A DNA stretch of 64,000 nucleotides from BOG-931 sp963781725 (GTDB lineage Bacteria; Pseudomonadota; Alphaproteobacteria; Rhizobiales; Xanthobacteraceae). This document shows, one piece after another, positions 17,507 to 25,511 of this stretch. The DNA lies in contig CAWAGV010000002.1 in NCBI GenBank assembly GCA_963781725.1, forward strand, positions 496,001-560,000, written 5' to 3'. The notes under the pieces are model-generated. The model ran no database searches and was not told where the DNA came from. It saw only the letters and a list, made by a program, of their open reading frames with translations. How positions within the stretch are numbered: the stretch's first letter is position 1; each line of letters begins with the position of its first letter. The translations under genes were made by a program, and so were the position numbers.

Positions 17507-18490
17507 GTGAACCGCAGTTTCCGCACTGTTTTGTTGCTCGCGCTGCTGGCGCCGTTATTCGGCTCGCTATTTGTCCCGTCCCGGGCCGTTGCGCAGCAAT
17601 ACCCGGCAAGACCCATCCGAATCCTGGTGGGGTTCGGGCCGGGTTCGAGCGCCGACGTTGTGGCACGGGTGGTCGGCAAACAGATGGAAGAGAAGCTCGG
17701 CCAGCCGGTCATTGTTGAGAACCGGCCGGGCAACGGCAGCATGACCGCCGCTGAAACCGTCTCACGCACGGACAAGGATGGCTACACGCTGTTCATGGCG
17801 ACGGTCGCGCAGACCATCAATCCTGTCTTCACCCATTTCGAATTCGATCTGAACAAGCAGATGGCTCCCATCGCGCTGCTCGGTGAAGTGCCGAACGTGC
17901 TGGCAGCCAATCCCTCGGTGCCGGCCAATAATGTGCGTGAACTCGTGGCTCTTGCAAAAGAGAAGCCGGACTCGCTCACGTTCGGCACATCGGGCGCCGG
18001 CACGGCAAGTCACCTTGCAGCGGAGTTGTTCAACCTCAAGGCGGGCACCAAAATTGTGGCTGTTCACTACGCCGGCGGTAGCAACCAGGCCATGATCGAT
18101 TTGCTCGCCGGCCGCATCACCATGTCGTTCAACGTCGCGGCGACGCTCGCGCCGCAGATCGAGAAAGGCAATCTCAAGGGACTGGCCGTTGCGCAGCCAA
18201 AGCGCGCCTCCATCCTGCCCAATGTGCCGACCATGGAAGAGCAAGGCATGCCGGGGTTCGACGCCGGGATCTGGATCGGTCTCCTTGCGCCCGCCGGTAC
18301 GTCCGCGCCGGTCGTCGACGCCCTGTCGCGCGCTGCCAATGAGGCGCTCAAGAGCGCCGACGTCAGCGCTGCGCTCAAGACCCAGGGCATCGATCCGATC
18401 GGTGACACACCCGGCGAATTTCAAAAGTTCATTGCTGCTGACATCGAGAAATGGACCACGGTCGTCCACTCCGCGGGCCTGGACAAATAG
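17507..18490 (+). CDS. Bug/TctC-type periplasmic solute-binding receptor
   Basis: 327 residues of the tripartite-tricarboxylate-transporter receptor (Bug) family, which bind organic acids or amides in the periplasm. Signal peptide at 1-29 ending AVAQ. The mature part starts YPARPIRILVGFGPGSSADVVARVV, then VIVENRPGNGSMTAAETV, LTFGTSGAGTASHLAAELF and LAVAQPKRASILPNVPTMEEQG, all family signatures. The start is GTG with GGGAG upstream. No TctA/TctB membrane genes are nearby, so it is an orphan receptor. A following SDR gene (78 bases on) may share its transcript. Confidence 0.92.
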   Translation: MNRSFRTVLLLALLAPLFGSLFVPSRAVAQQYPARPIRILVGFGPGSSADVVARVVGKQMEEKLGQPVIVENRPGNGSMTAAETVSRTDKDGYTLFMATVAQTINPVFTHFEFDLNKQMAPIALLGEVPNVLAANPSVPANNVRELVALAKEKPDSLTFGTSGAGTASHLAAELFNLKAGTKIVAVHYAGGSNQAMIDLLAGRITMSFNVAATLAPQIEKGNLKGLAVAQPKRASILPNVPTMEEQGMPGFDAGIWIGLLAPAGTSAPVVDALSRAANEALKSADVSAALKTQGIDPIGDTPGEFQKFIAADIEKWTTVVHSAGLDK

Positions 18491-18568
18491 AATTTCAACG
18501 GTTGGCTTTCCATATTTTCTTTTGAAGCGGCCTGCTTTTGAAGAATGATGACAGAGACGGAGTGACAC

Positions 18569-19324
18569 GTGAGCACGGCGGTAAACACGCTCTCGAGTAA
18601 GGTTGCGGCGATTACCGGCGGCAGCAACGGCATCGGCGCGACAACCGCGCGGCGGCTGGCAGCGCAAGGCGCGAAAATCATCGTCGGTTACAAAAACGGC
18701 GAGCAGCGCGCGCGCAAACTCGTTTCCGAACTGCCGGGCGACGGCCACATCGCAGCGCGCATTGCGCTTGAGGACGCGGCGAGCGTGCGCAGCTTCGCCG
18801 CCGCGGTAGAGGCCGCCTTCGGCCGCACCGACATTGTGGTGAATTCGGCGGGTTTTACCGTACCGATAAAACATTCTGATCTCGACGCCCTCACCGATGA
18901 GCTTCTCAACTCGATGCTGATCGCCAATGTGCGCGGTCCCTATTCGGTGATCCGCGCCTTCGCGCCGATGCTGCGGGCGAGCGGCGCCGGTGTTGTCGTC
19001 AGTGTCTCGTCGATCTCGGGCTTCACCGGGTCCGGCAGCAGTGTCGCCTACTGCGCCTGCAAAGCCGCGCTCGACACCATGACGCTCTCGCTCGCGCGGG
19101 CCTTGGGCCCCGAGATCCGCCTCATGTGCGTTTCGCCCGGCGCGGTCGCAACCGATTTCGTAGCCGGGCGTGACCGCGCCGCGCTGGAGAAAATCGCCGC
19201 CGCGACGCCGCTCAAACGCATCGTCGAGCCGGAAGATGTGGCCGATGCCGTATTAGCCTGCATCATGCTCAAGGCGAGTACGGGCGGGCGCATCATTGTC
19301 GACGGCGGGCGCTTCCTGGTCTGA
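18569..19324 (+). CDS. Short-chain dehydrogenase/reductase
   Basis: A 251-residue classical SDR using NAD(P)H. Cofactor motif TGGSNGIGATTARRL near residue 16, NSAGF near 91, catalytic Ser in VSVSSISG near 150, the Tyr-Lys pair YCACKAAL near 160 and PGAVATDF near 190. GTG start. The C-terminus GGRIIVDGGRFLV is typical. It follows a Bug receptor gene, which suggests oxidation or reduction of the imported hydroxy or keto compound; the substrate is unknown. Confidence 0.88.
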   Translation: MSTAVNTLSSKVAAITGGSNGIGATTARRLAAQGAKIIVGYKNGEQRARKLVSELPGDGHIAARIALEDAASVRSFAAAVEAAFGRTDIVVNSAGFTVPIKHSDLDALTDELLNSMLIANVRGPYSVIRAFAPMLRASGAGVVVSVSSISGFTGSGSSVAYCACKAALDTMTLSLARALGPEIRLMCVSPGAVATDFVAGRDRAALEKIAAATPLKRIVEPEDVADAVLACIMLKASTGGRIIVDGGRFLV

Positions 19325-19347
19325 TCTAAGCCCCCTCCTTTGCGCCG

Positions 19348-20889
19348 TCACTCCCGCAATGCGCCCTTGAGCGGCCAGCGGCAGAGAAAAATCAGCACGC
19401 CAGCGACCGCCGCGACGGCCGCGATCATCAGGAAGAACTGCACCGGCTGCATCCGGCTCCAGAAGCTGCCGAGGTAGCCGGCGAGGAAGCCGCCGACGAA
19501 ATTGGTCGAGAGCCACACCCCCATCATCATCGACAGGATGCGCGCCGGCGCCACTTTGGTCACCAGCGACAGCCCGACCGGCGACAGATAAAGCTCGCCG
19601 ACGGTAATGATCGCGATCGAGCCGAGCACCCAGAGCCAGCTCGCCTGCCCGGCACCGGCCTGCCAGGCGGCGAAGGCTTTCACCAGATTGGCGGCGACTA
19701 CGCCGCAGCAGCCAAGCGACATCTTGGTGATGGTCGAAGGCTCGGCCCGGCGCGCCGCCTGGCGCTTCCAGGCCATCACCACGAACGGCGTGAAGGCGAA
19801 GATCATGAACGGGTTGAAGGCGAGGAACCACGTGGTCGGGATGGTGGCGTGCCAGCCGAACAGATCGATGGCGCGGTCGACGTTCTTGTCGATCCACAGG
19901 ATGGTGGTGTTGCCCATCTGCTCGTAGGTCGCCCAGAACAGCGTATTCGGCACGAACAGCACCAGGAGCGCGGCGATGGCGCGCCATTGTTCGGAGGTCA
20001 GCGGTTTTTCCGGATCATCTCCCCCTGCAGGGGTGAGGTCGGCTCGCGTGAGCGAGCCGGAAGGGGCCGAACTCGACAAGGCGACTTCCCCACCCTGCTC
20101 GCCATAGCGCGTCGAAGACGCGCGTGAACGCGCTGATGGCTCGCGGCCCTCCCCCTGCAGGGGCGGGCGTTGCGATCTTGCCTTGCGCTTTTCCAGCTCG
20201 TCGGGCGGCAGCAGCGGCGAAGCCAGCAGATAGATGATCAGCCCGAGGCACATACCGACGCCGGCGGCGGCGAAGCCGTAATGAAAACCGAGCTTTTCGC
20301 CAAGCGTGCCGCAGACCAGCGGCGCCAGGAACGCGCCGACATTGATGCCGACATAGAAGATCGAATAGGCGCGGTCGCGGCGCGGATCGCCCGGCGCATA
20401 GAGCCCGCCGACCTGGGTCGAGATGTTCGGCTTGAAACAGCCGTTGCCGAGGATGAGGAACAGCAGCGCCAGCAGGAACAGCTGCTCGACCGCCATCATG
20501 AAGTGGCCGATCGCCATCAGGCTGGCGCCGGCGATGACGGTGCGGCGCTGGCCGAGCACGCGGTCGGCCAGCAGGCCGCCGAGGATCGGGGTGAAATAGA
20601 CCAGCCCGGTATAGAGCCCCCAGATCTGCGACGACAGCGGCTGCACGTCGAGCGGACCGAACACGGATTCCAGCGCGCCCTTCAGGGCCACGAGCCCGTG
20701 CACGTCGCCGGCATGGTCCGGCAGCAGCAGATACTTGGTCATGTACAGCACGAGCAGCGAGCGCATCCCGTAATACGAGAAGCGCTCCCACATCTCGGTG
20801 GTGAACAGGAACGTCAGCCCGCGCGGATGGCCGAACAAGTCGGTTCCGGGATTCGAAGCGAGACTCGACTGTGCCGTAAGGTCCGTCAT
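19348..20889 (-). CDS. POT/PTR-family proton-coupled peptide transporter with an inserted palindromic element
   Basis: A 513-residue inner-membrane di/tripeptide importer of the major facilitator superfamily. Start 20889 has AAAAAGG upstream. The proton-coupling motif EMWERFSYYGMR lies near residue 30, FTPILGGLLADRVLGQRR near 106 and GNGCFKPNISTQVG near 145, the POT signature. The C-terminal half has NTLFWATYEQMGNTTILW. Residues about 242-291, in the loop between helices 6 and 7, are an Arg/Ser/Gly-rich insert (PPLQGEGREPSARSRASS and on). It is encoded by a palindromic element, and the frame stays open through it. Without the insert the protein would be about 464 residues. Confidence 0.9.
   Translation of the reverse strand: MTDLTAQSSLASNPGTDLFGHPRGLTFLFTTEMWERFSYYGMRSLLVLYMTKYLLLPDHAGDVHGLVALKGALESVFGPLDVQPLSSQIWGLYTGLVYFTPILGGLLADRVLGQRRTVIAGASLMAIGHFMMAVEQLFLLALLFLILGNGCFKPNISTQVGGLYAPGDPRRDRAYSIFYVGINVGAFLAPLVCGTLGEKLGFHYGFAAAGVGMCLGLIIYLLASPLLPPDELEKRKARSQRPPLQGEGREPSARSRASSTRYGEQGGEVALSSSAPSGSLTRADLTPAGGDDPEKPLTSEQWRAIAALLVLFVPNTLFWATYEQMGNTTILWIDKNVDRAIDLFGWHATIPTTWFLAFNPFMIFAFTPFVVMAWKRQAARRAEPSTITKMSLGCCGVVAANLVKAFAAWQAGAGQASWLWVLGSIAIITVGELYLSPVGLSLVTKVAPARILSMMMGVWLSTNFVGGFLAGYLGSFWSRMQPVQFFLMIAAVAAVAGVLIFLCRWPLKGALRE
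20019..20166. repeat. Palindromic repeat element inside the peptide-transporter gene
   Basis: Bounded by CCCCCTGCAGGGG at both ends, with an internal hairpin GGCTCGC-GTGA-GCGAGCC (20041-20058) and a GCGCG-rich pairing near the right end. A second copy of the same layout is intergenic at 23260-23385. Insertion keeps the transporter frame, adding about 49 codons. Confidence 0.8.
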
Positions 20890-20908
20890 CTTGCGCCTTT
20901 TTCTTGTC

Positions 20909-20969
20909 ATGCCCCGCCACCGGACCCGCGCTCAGTCGCGCGGTCCGATGACAGGCTCCGGCGGGGCAT
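20909..20969. repeat. Intergenic palindrome upstream of the peptide transporter
   Basis: Ten-base perfect arms (ATGCCCCGCC 20909-20918, inverse at 20960-20969) with inner complementary CGGACC/GGTCCG. The outer arm overlaps the in-frame upstream ATG at 20910. It resembles dispersed palindromes of this bacterial group. Confidence 0.6.
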
Positions 20970-21019
20970 CCAGTATTCGCGAACAGGACTTGAATATCCT
21001 GCAGCGGCCGTGATTACTG

Positions 21020-21043
21020 CATCATCCGCTTTTGCGGATGATG
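21020..21043. repeat. Perfect hairpin before the substrate-binding-protein gene
   Basis: A 10-bp perfect stem CATCATCCGC / GCGGATGATG with a TTTT loop, 34 bases before the next gene start. Either leader structure or part of a palindromic element. Confidence 0.65.
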
Positions 21044-21076
21044 ACAATAAAAGCAACTTCGCGCCATGGAGGAAGC

Positions 21077-22045
21077 ATGCCGTGCGGCGTTCCGTTGGCT
21101 GGAGTGTGGTGCCTGATGGCCGCGATGCAGACCTCTACCGTTCCGCTCCACGTCAACACCTTTCCCACTGCGCGTTCGCTGCCGTTCTATGTGGCGGTCG
21201 ACAAGGGCTTCTTCCTGGCGCGCGGCCTCGATGTCACGCTCGACTTCACCGAAAGCTCGGAACGCCAGCGCGCCGGCCTTGCCGATGGCAGCATCGATAT
21301 CGTGCACGCGGCGGTCGATAACGCGGTCGCCATGATCGACGTCGCCAGGCAGGACATCGTGATCCTGTCGGGCGGCGACAGCGGCACCAACGAATTCTAC
21401 GTGCAGAAGGACGTGAAGGATTTCGCCGATATCCGCGGCCGGTCGCTGGCGGTCGACGCGACCAACACGGCCTATGCGCTGCAGGCGAAGAAAATCCTGC
21501 TGGCGCATGGCTTGCGCGAAGGTGACGATTACAAGCTCAATCCGGTTGGCAACGGCGTGAAGCGGCTGGCAGCGCTGCAACAGGACAACAGCAATGCCGG
21601 CGCGATCCTCAACCTGCCCTACTCGCTGCAGGCGGCGGCTTCCGGAATGCACAGCCTGGGCCGGACCACCGACATGCTCGGGCCTTATCAGGCGGGCGGC
21701 GCATTCGCCCGGCGCGACTGGGTGCGCGATCACGGCGTGCTGGTGGTGCAGTATTTGCGGGCGTTCATCCAGGCGCTGCGGTGGTCGCTCGATCCGGGCA
21801 ACCGCGCCGAGGCGACCGCGATCCTGGTCGACAAGCTGAAGCTGCCGCCCGCGATGGCGGAACAGAGCCTCGCGCTGATGGCCGAGCCGGGCTTCGGGTT
21901 CAGCCGCAACGCCGCGTTCGATGTCGCCGGATTCAACAACGTGCTGGCGCTGCGCGCCGAAACCGAAGGCGGCAAGCCGGCCGACCCGGACCACTACATC
22001 GATCTTTCCTACTATGATCGTGCGATCAAAAATCTGAACAACTGA
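21077..22045 (+). CDS. ABC-type substrate-binding protein, NitT/TauT (NMT1-like) family
   Basis: 322 residues of the periplasmic binding fold used for nitrate, sulfonate, taurine or thiamine-precursor uptake. It begins VPLHVNTFPTARSLPFYVAVDKGFFLARGLDVTL near 18, then AGLADGSIDIVHAAVDNAV, FADIRGRSLAVDATNTAYALQAKKIL and a second lobe. ATG 21077 has GGAGGA three bases upstream. Only a short weak hydrophobic leader precedes the fold, so export is uncertain. No permease or ATPase genes are adjacent. It heads a plus-strand pair with a beta-propeller protein. Confidence 0.82.
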   Translation: MPCGVPLAGVWCLMAAMQTSTVPLHVNTFPTARSLPFYVAVDKGFFLARGLDVTLDFTESSERQRAGLADGSIDIVHAAVDNAVAMIDVARQDIVILSGGDSGTNEFYVQKDVKDFADIRGRSLAVDATNTAYALQAKKILLAHGLREGDDYKLNPVGNGVKRLAALQQDNSNAGAILNLPYSLQAAASGMHSLGRTTDMLGPYQAGGAFARRDWVRDHGVLVVQYLRAFIQALRWSLDPGNRAEATAILVDKLKLPPAMAEQSLALMAEPGFGFSRNAAFDVAGFNNVLALRAETEGGKPADPDHYIDLSYYDRAIKNLNN

Positions 22046-22067
22046 GAGCTTCAAAAAAGGAACCATC

Positions 22068-23249
22068 ATGCCCGCCACAACTCCCGCAGAAGCAAAAGGG
22101 TTCAAGCTGCTCGGCCACGACGCCTCGGCGGCCTGGGGCGGCGGCTCACTGGTGCAGGTGTACAAGGGTCACGCCTATGTCGGCGCGGTCGGCGGCTCGA
22201 GCTACAACGGGCCGGAGGGCTTCACCGTCCACGACGTGCGCGATCCGACCAAGCCGCACAAGGTCGGCGAGTTCCGCGCGCCGCCCGGCATCCATTGCCA
22301 CAAGCTGCGCATCGTCGGCGACGACCTGCTCTACGTGAATTCGGAGCGGCTGGCGGGCGACAAGGGCAAGAACGCACGCGCCGGCTTTTTCATCTTCGAC
22401 ATTTCGACGCCGTCGGCGCCGAAGCCGATTGGCTTCTACGACATGCCCGGCTCCGGCCCGCACCGCTTCGGCGTCGATCTCAAGCGCGGCCTCGCCTTCA
22501 TGCCGAACGACGCGCCGGGCTGGACCAAGCGGGTGATCTGGACGCTCGACATCAAGGATCCACTGAAGCCGGAAGTGGTCAGCATCTGGGGCCTGCCGTG
22601 GATGAAGACCGATAGCGACGAGATCGGCAACGATCCGATGCCGGCCGAGGAAGCGACCACGCTGCACGGCCCGCCGATGATCCGCGGCAACCGGATGTAT
22701 TGCGCCTGGTGGGGCGGCGGCATGTCGATCATCGACTGCACGGACCTGCGCGACATGAAGCTGGTCGGCCACATCAAATGGTCGCCGCCATTCCCCGGCT
22801 CGACCCATACCTGCTGGCCGCTCGGCGACCGGCCGTATCTGATCTGCACCGACGAAGCGCGCGCCAAGGAGAAATTCTGGGACGCGCAATTCATGTGGGT
22901 GATCGACGCCCGCGACGAGACCCATCCGCTGCCGGTCGCGACCTTCATGCCGGACCGCGACAAATATTACGACCGGCCGGGCCGCTTCGGCGCACACAAC
23001 ATCCTGGAGCACCTGCCGGCCGAGGGGCCGTGGAAGGACATCGTGTTCCTGACTTATTTCAACGCCGGCTTGCGCGCGGTGAACGTCAGCGATCCGCTGC
23101 ATCCGAAGGAAGTCGGCTGCTACGTTCCGGAGCGGCCGGAGGGCACACCAGGCATCCAGTCAAACGACATCGGCTCGGACGACGACGGCCGGCTCTACCT
23201 GATCGACCGCTGGGGCCAGGGCATGCACATCCTGGAATATACGGGGTAG
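22068..23249 (+). CDS. LVIVD-repeat-like beta-propeller protein
   Basis: 393 residues with repeated strand motifs of the form [hydrophobic]xDv.DPxxPxxVg: FTVHDVRDPTKPHKVGEF, FFIFDISTPSAPKPIGFY, WTLDIKDPLKPEVVSIW, SIIDCTDLRDMKLVGHI, MWVIDARDETHPLPVATF and RAVNVSDPLHPKEVGCY. These are six or seven blades of an LVIVD-type propeller. No signal peptide, so it is probably cytosolic, perhaps a binding or non-classical catalytic protein. Several His-containing turns (GIHCHK, GPHRFG, STHTCW, FGAHN) resemble metal sites in related propellers such as selenium-binding proteins. Function unknown. It follows the binding protein by 22 bases. Confidence 0.75.
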   Translation: MPATTPAEAKGFKLLGHDASAAWGGGSLVQVYKGHAYVGAVGGSSYNGPEGFTVHDVRDPTKPHKVGEFRAPPGIHCHKLRIVGDDLLYVNSERLAGDKGKNARAGFFIFDISTPSAPKPIGFYDMPGSGPHRFGVDLKRGLAFMPNDAPGWTKRVIWTLDIKDPLKPEVVSIWGLPWMKTDSDEIGNDPMPAEEATTLHGPPMIRGNRMYCAWWGGGMSIIDCTDLRDMKLVGHIKWSPPFPGSTHTCWPLGDRPYLICTDEARAKEKFWDAQFMWVIDARDETHPLPVATFMPDRDKYYDRPGRFGAHNILEHLPAEGPWKDIVFLTYFNAGLRAVNVSDPLHPKEVGCYVPERPEGTPGIQSNDIGSDDDGRLYLIDRWGQGMHILEYTG

Positions 23250-23259
23250 CACTCAACTG

Positions 23260-23385
23260 CCTCCCCCTGGAGGGGGGAGGCAGGTTTGCGAAGCAAACCG
23301 GATGGGGGCGAGAGATTTTTCGATGTGAAGAAAAACTTGCCCACCCGCCGCGCTACGCGCGTCGACCCTCCCCCTGCAGGGGAGG
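23260..23385. repeat. Intergenic copy of the palindromic element
   Basis: Begins CCTCCCCCTGGAGGGGGGAGG and ends CCCTCCCCCTGCAGGGGAGG, with an internal hairpin GGTTTGC-GAA-GCAAACC (23283-23299) at the same relative place as the hairpin in the copy at 20019-20166. The hairpin bases differ but pairing is kept. It fills the gap between two convergent genes, eight bases from the next stop codon. Confidence 0.8.
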
Positions 23386-23392
23386 ATACGAG

Positions 23393-24493
23393 TTACGCGT
23401 GCTTCTCCGACGCGTGCCAGTTCGGCTCGTCCGGCATGTCATGCGGCTTGAAGCCGAACAGCTTTTCGAAACGCTTGGCGTAAGCGCCCCAGACTTGCGG
23501 ATTGATGATGCGCGGCACCGGCTTGCCGTCGAGCGCATCGAGCAGTTGCTCGGCGGCGATCTGGCCCATCCTGGTGCGCGCTTCGACGGTGACGCCGGCC
23601 ATGTGCGGCGTCACCATCACGTTGTCGTATTTCATCAGCGGATGGCTGGCCGGCGGCGGCTCCTTCTCCCAGACGTCGAGGCCGGCGCCGGCGATCTTCT
23701 TGTCGTGCAGCACCTTGTCGAGCGCGGCCTCGTCGTGGATCGAGCCGCGCGCGGTGGTGATGAAATAGGCGTCGGGCCGCATCAGCGCGAATTCGCGCGC
23801 GCCCATCAGCCCGCGTGTCTCCGGCGTCAGCGGGCAATTGATCGAGACAAAGTCGGAGCGCTTGAGCAGTTCGTCGAGCTCGACCTTTTCGGCACCGCGC
23901 GCCTTCACTGCGTCGGCTGGAAGATACGGATCGTAAGCCAGCACCTTCATCTTGAACAAAATGCCGGCCAGCTCGGCGACGCGGCGGCCGACATTGCCGA
24001 GGCCGACAATACCGATGGTCCGTCCGTAGGCTTCGCGGCCGATGAACTCGTTGCGATTTTTTAGCGTGCCGGCGCGCAGCGCGCGATCGGTGTCATTCAC
24101 GCGCTTGATCAGGCACAGCATCATGCCGATGACGTGCTCGGCGACCGCCTCGGCATTGCCGCCGGACTGGTTGACCACCAGCACGCCGTTAGCCGTGCAG
24201 GCATTGACGTCGACGGTGTCGTAGCCGGCGCCGTTGGTCGACACGATCAGCAGATTGGGCGCGCTGCCCAGCAACTCGGCGCGGGCATGATAGTGACCGG
24301 CAAGTTCGTCGCGCGCCGAGCTGATCTGGTAGGCATGCGCGGCGGAGAGAACTTCGAGCGCCGCTGCGTCCGGGCTTTTCTGCTCGAGCATGTCGAGCCG
24401 GATATCGCCGCGCTGGCCGAGGATTTCGCCGTAGCCGACCGGCCGGTGCGGCTGAACTCCAAACACACGCTTGTTGTTGACGCCATTACTCAT
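23393..24493 (-). CDS. D-isomer-specific 2-hydroxyacid dehydrogenase
   Basis: A 366-residue NAD-dependent enzyme of the phosphoglycerate-dehydrogenase-like family, interconverting 2-keto and D-2-hydroxy acids. Nucleotide fold TIGIVGLGNVGRRVAELA near 160; the substrate and catalytic set is Arg in TTARGSIHDE near 247, Glu in WEKEPP near 274 and His in VTPHMAG near 290. Slightly longer than usual because of a C-terminal extension (GAYAKRFEKLFGFKPHDMPDEPNWHASEKHA). It ends the minus-strand catabolic run; the substrate is unknown. Confidence 0.88.
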   Translation of the reverse strand: MSNGVNNKRVFGVQPHRPVGYGEILGQRGDIRLDMLEQKSPDAAALEVLSAAHAYQISSARDELAGHYHARAELLGSAPNLLIVSTNGAGYDTVDVNACTANGVLVVNQSGGNAEAVAEHVIGMMLCLIKRVNDTDRALRAGTLKNRNEFIGREAYGRTIGIVGLGNVGRRVAELAGILFKMKVLAYDPYLPADAVKARGAEKVELDELLKRSDFVSINCPLTPETRGLMGAREFALMRPDAYFITTARGSIHDEAALDKVLHDKKIAGAGLDVWEKEPPPASHPLMKYDNVMVTPHMAGVTVEARTRMGQIAAEQLLDALDGKPVPRIINPQVWGAYAKRFEKLFGFKPHDMPDEPNWHASEKHA

Positions 24494-24515
24494 CGACTCC
24501 CACCCTCACGTTTCG

Positions 24516-24707
24516 TCATGGCCGTTTCTTCGTACCCTTCTTGCCACCGGCTTCCGGGAAAATCCACATCGCCACCACAAAGAAGACCGCGACCAGCAGG
24601 ACGACTGCGCCGAATGACGGCTGGATCGGCGAGCCGCTCCAGTACACCAGCGCAATGGCGACCAGGATGACGACCGCGGATACGCCGGCTTTGACATCGG
24701 TCGGCAT
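24516..24707 (-). CDS. Small two-helix membrane protein
   Basis: A 63-residue protein with two hydrophobic helices (VSAVVILVAIALVYWSG and FGAVVLLVAVFFVVAMWIF) joined by a short polar turn, and a basic tail (GGKKGTKKRP). It fits neatly between the fatty-acid-hydroxylase-like gene (19 bases upstream) and the 2-hydroxyacid dehydrogenase (22 bases downstream), on the same strand. I do not recognise the family; position suggests it belongs to the operon. Confidence 0.6.
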   Translation of the reverse strand: MPTDVKAGVSAVVILVAIALVYWSGSPIQPSFGAVVLLVAVFFVVAMWIFPEAGGKKGTKKRP

Positions 24708-24726
24708 CGGCGCTTGCCCCCGCCGC

Positions 24727-25497
24727 CTAGTTGAGGCCGACCGGCAAGGCCGCGGCTTCTTCCGGCCCTTTCGGCCGGGCGCGCAATTTGCCCTTCAGAT
24801 GCCCCGTCGAATAGCCGTTGAAGAGGTGGCCGAAGAGGCCGCGATCGAGATCGGAGGTGCCGAACGCCCAGTCGGCGATCGGGAATGTCAGGTTCATGTT
24901 CGTTTCCATCATCAGCCGCGCATTGTGATGGGCGGTGTGATGCCGCCGCAGCGTATTGACGAACGGGCAATGCTTGACGAAGGCGCTCTCGTCGAGATGG
25001 CAGCAGAAGTGCATGAATTCATAGACCAGATACATGCCGGTGGTGACGCACATGAACAGCCAGCCGACATTCGGCGAGAATACCGCGCCAAGGACGAAAG
25101 CCGCCGGAATCGACATCAGCGTGAACACCACCAGCGCGTAAGGCGGAAAAACCGTAACGCGCCAGTCCTTGTCGTCGCGAAAGCGCATTTCGTCGTCGCT
25201 GAAGAACTGATGATGATTGAGCGTGTGCCGCTCATAGATCGCGCGCAAGCCCTTGATGTTCACCGGCCGGTGCATGACGTATTTGTGCACCGTCCACTCG
25301 AAGATATTGGTAAAGACGAAGGTCAGCGGGACGGTGAGCCATTCCAGCCACGTCACATTATGGATGTGCGAGATGTAGATGTAGAACACCGCCGCGCCCA
25401 TCGCGTAGATCAGCGCGATGTGGAAATAGCCGTTGTACCAGCCGACGATGCGGGAGCGGTATTCGTTGCGGAAGTCGATCTGGCGCTGCGAGATCAT
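24727..25497 (-). CDS. Fatty-acid hydroxylase / sterol-desaturase superfamily membrane protein
   Basis: A 256-residue integral membrane di-iron enzyme. His clusters are EWTVHKYVMHRP near 65, YERHTLNHHQFF near 90 and TLRRHHTAHHNAR near 182, the HxxxH, HxxHH and HxxHH pattern of the superfamily. At least four membrane helices lie between them. Start 25497 has AGGGAGAG upstream and overlaps no neighbour. Expected to hydroxylate or desaturate a lipid or small hydrophobic substrate; its place between a VOC protein and a hydroxyacid dehydrogenase hints at catabolism. Confidence 0.82.
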   Translation of the reverse strand: MISQRQIDFRNEYRSRIVGWYNGYFHIALIYAMGAAVFYIYISHIHNVTWLEWLTVPLTFVFTNIFEWTVHKYVMHRPVNIKGLRAIYERHTLNHHQFFSDDEMRFRDDKDWRVTVFPPYALVVFTLMSIPAAFVLGAVFSPNVGWLFMCVTTGMYLVYEFMHFCCHLDESAFVKHCPFVNTLRRHHTAHHNARLMMETNMNLTFPIADWAFGTSDLDRGLFGHLFNGYSTGHLKGKLRARPKGPEEAAALPVGLN

Positions 25498-25511
25498 CGC
25501 GACTCTCCCTG

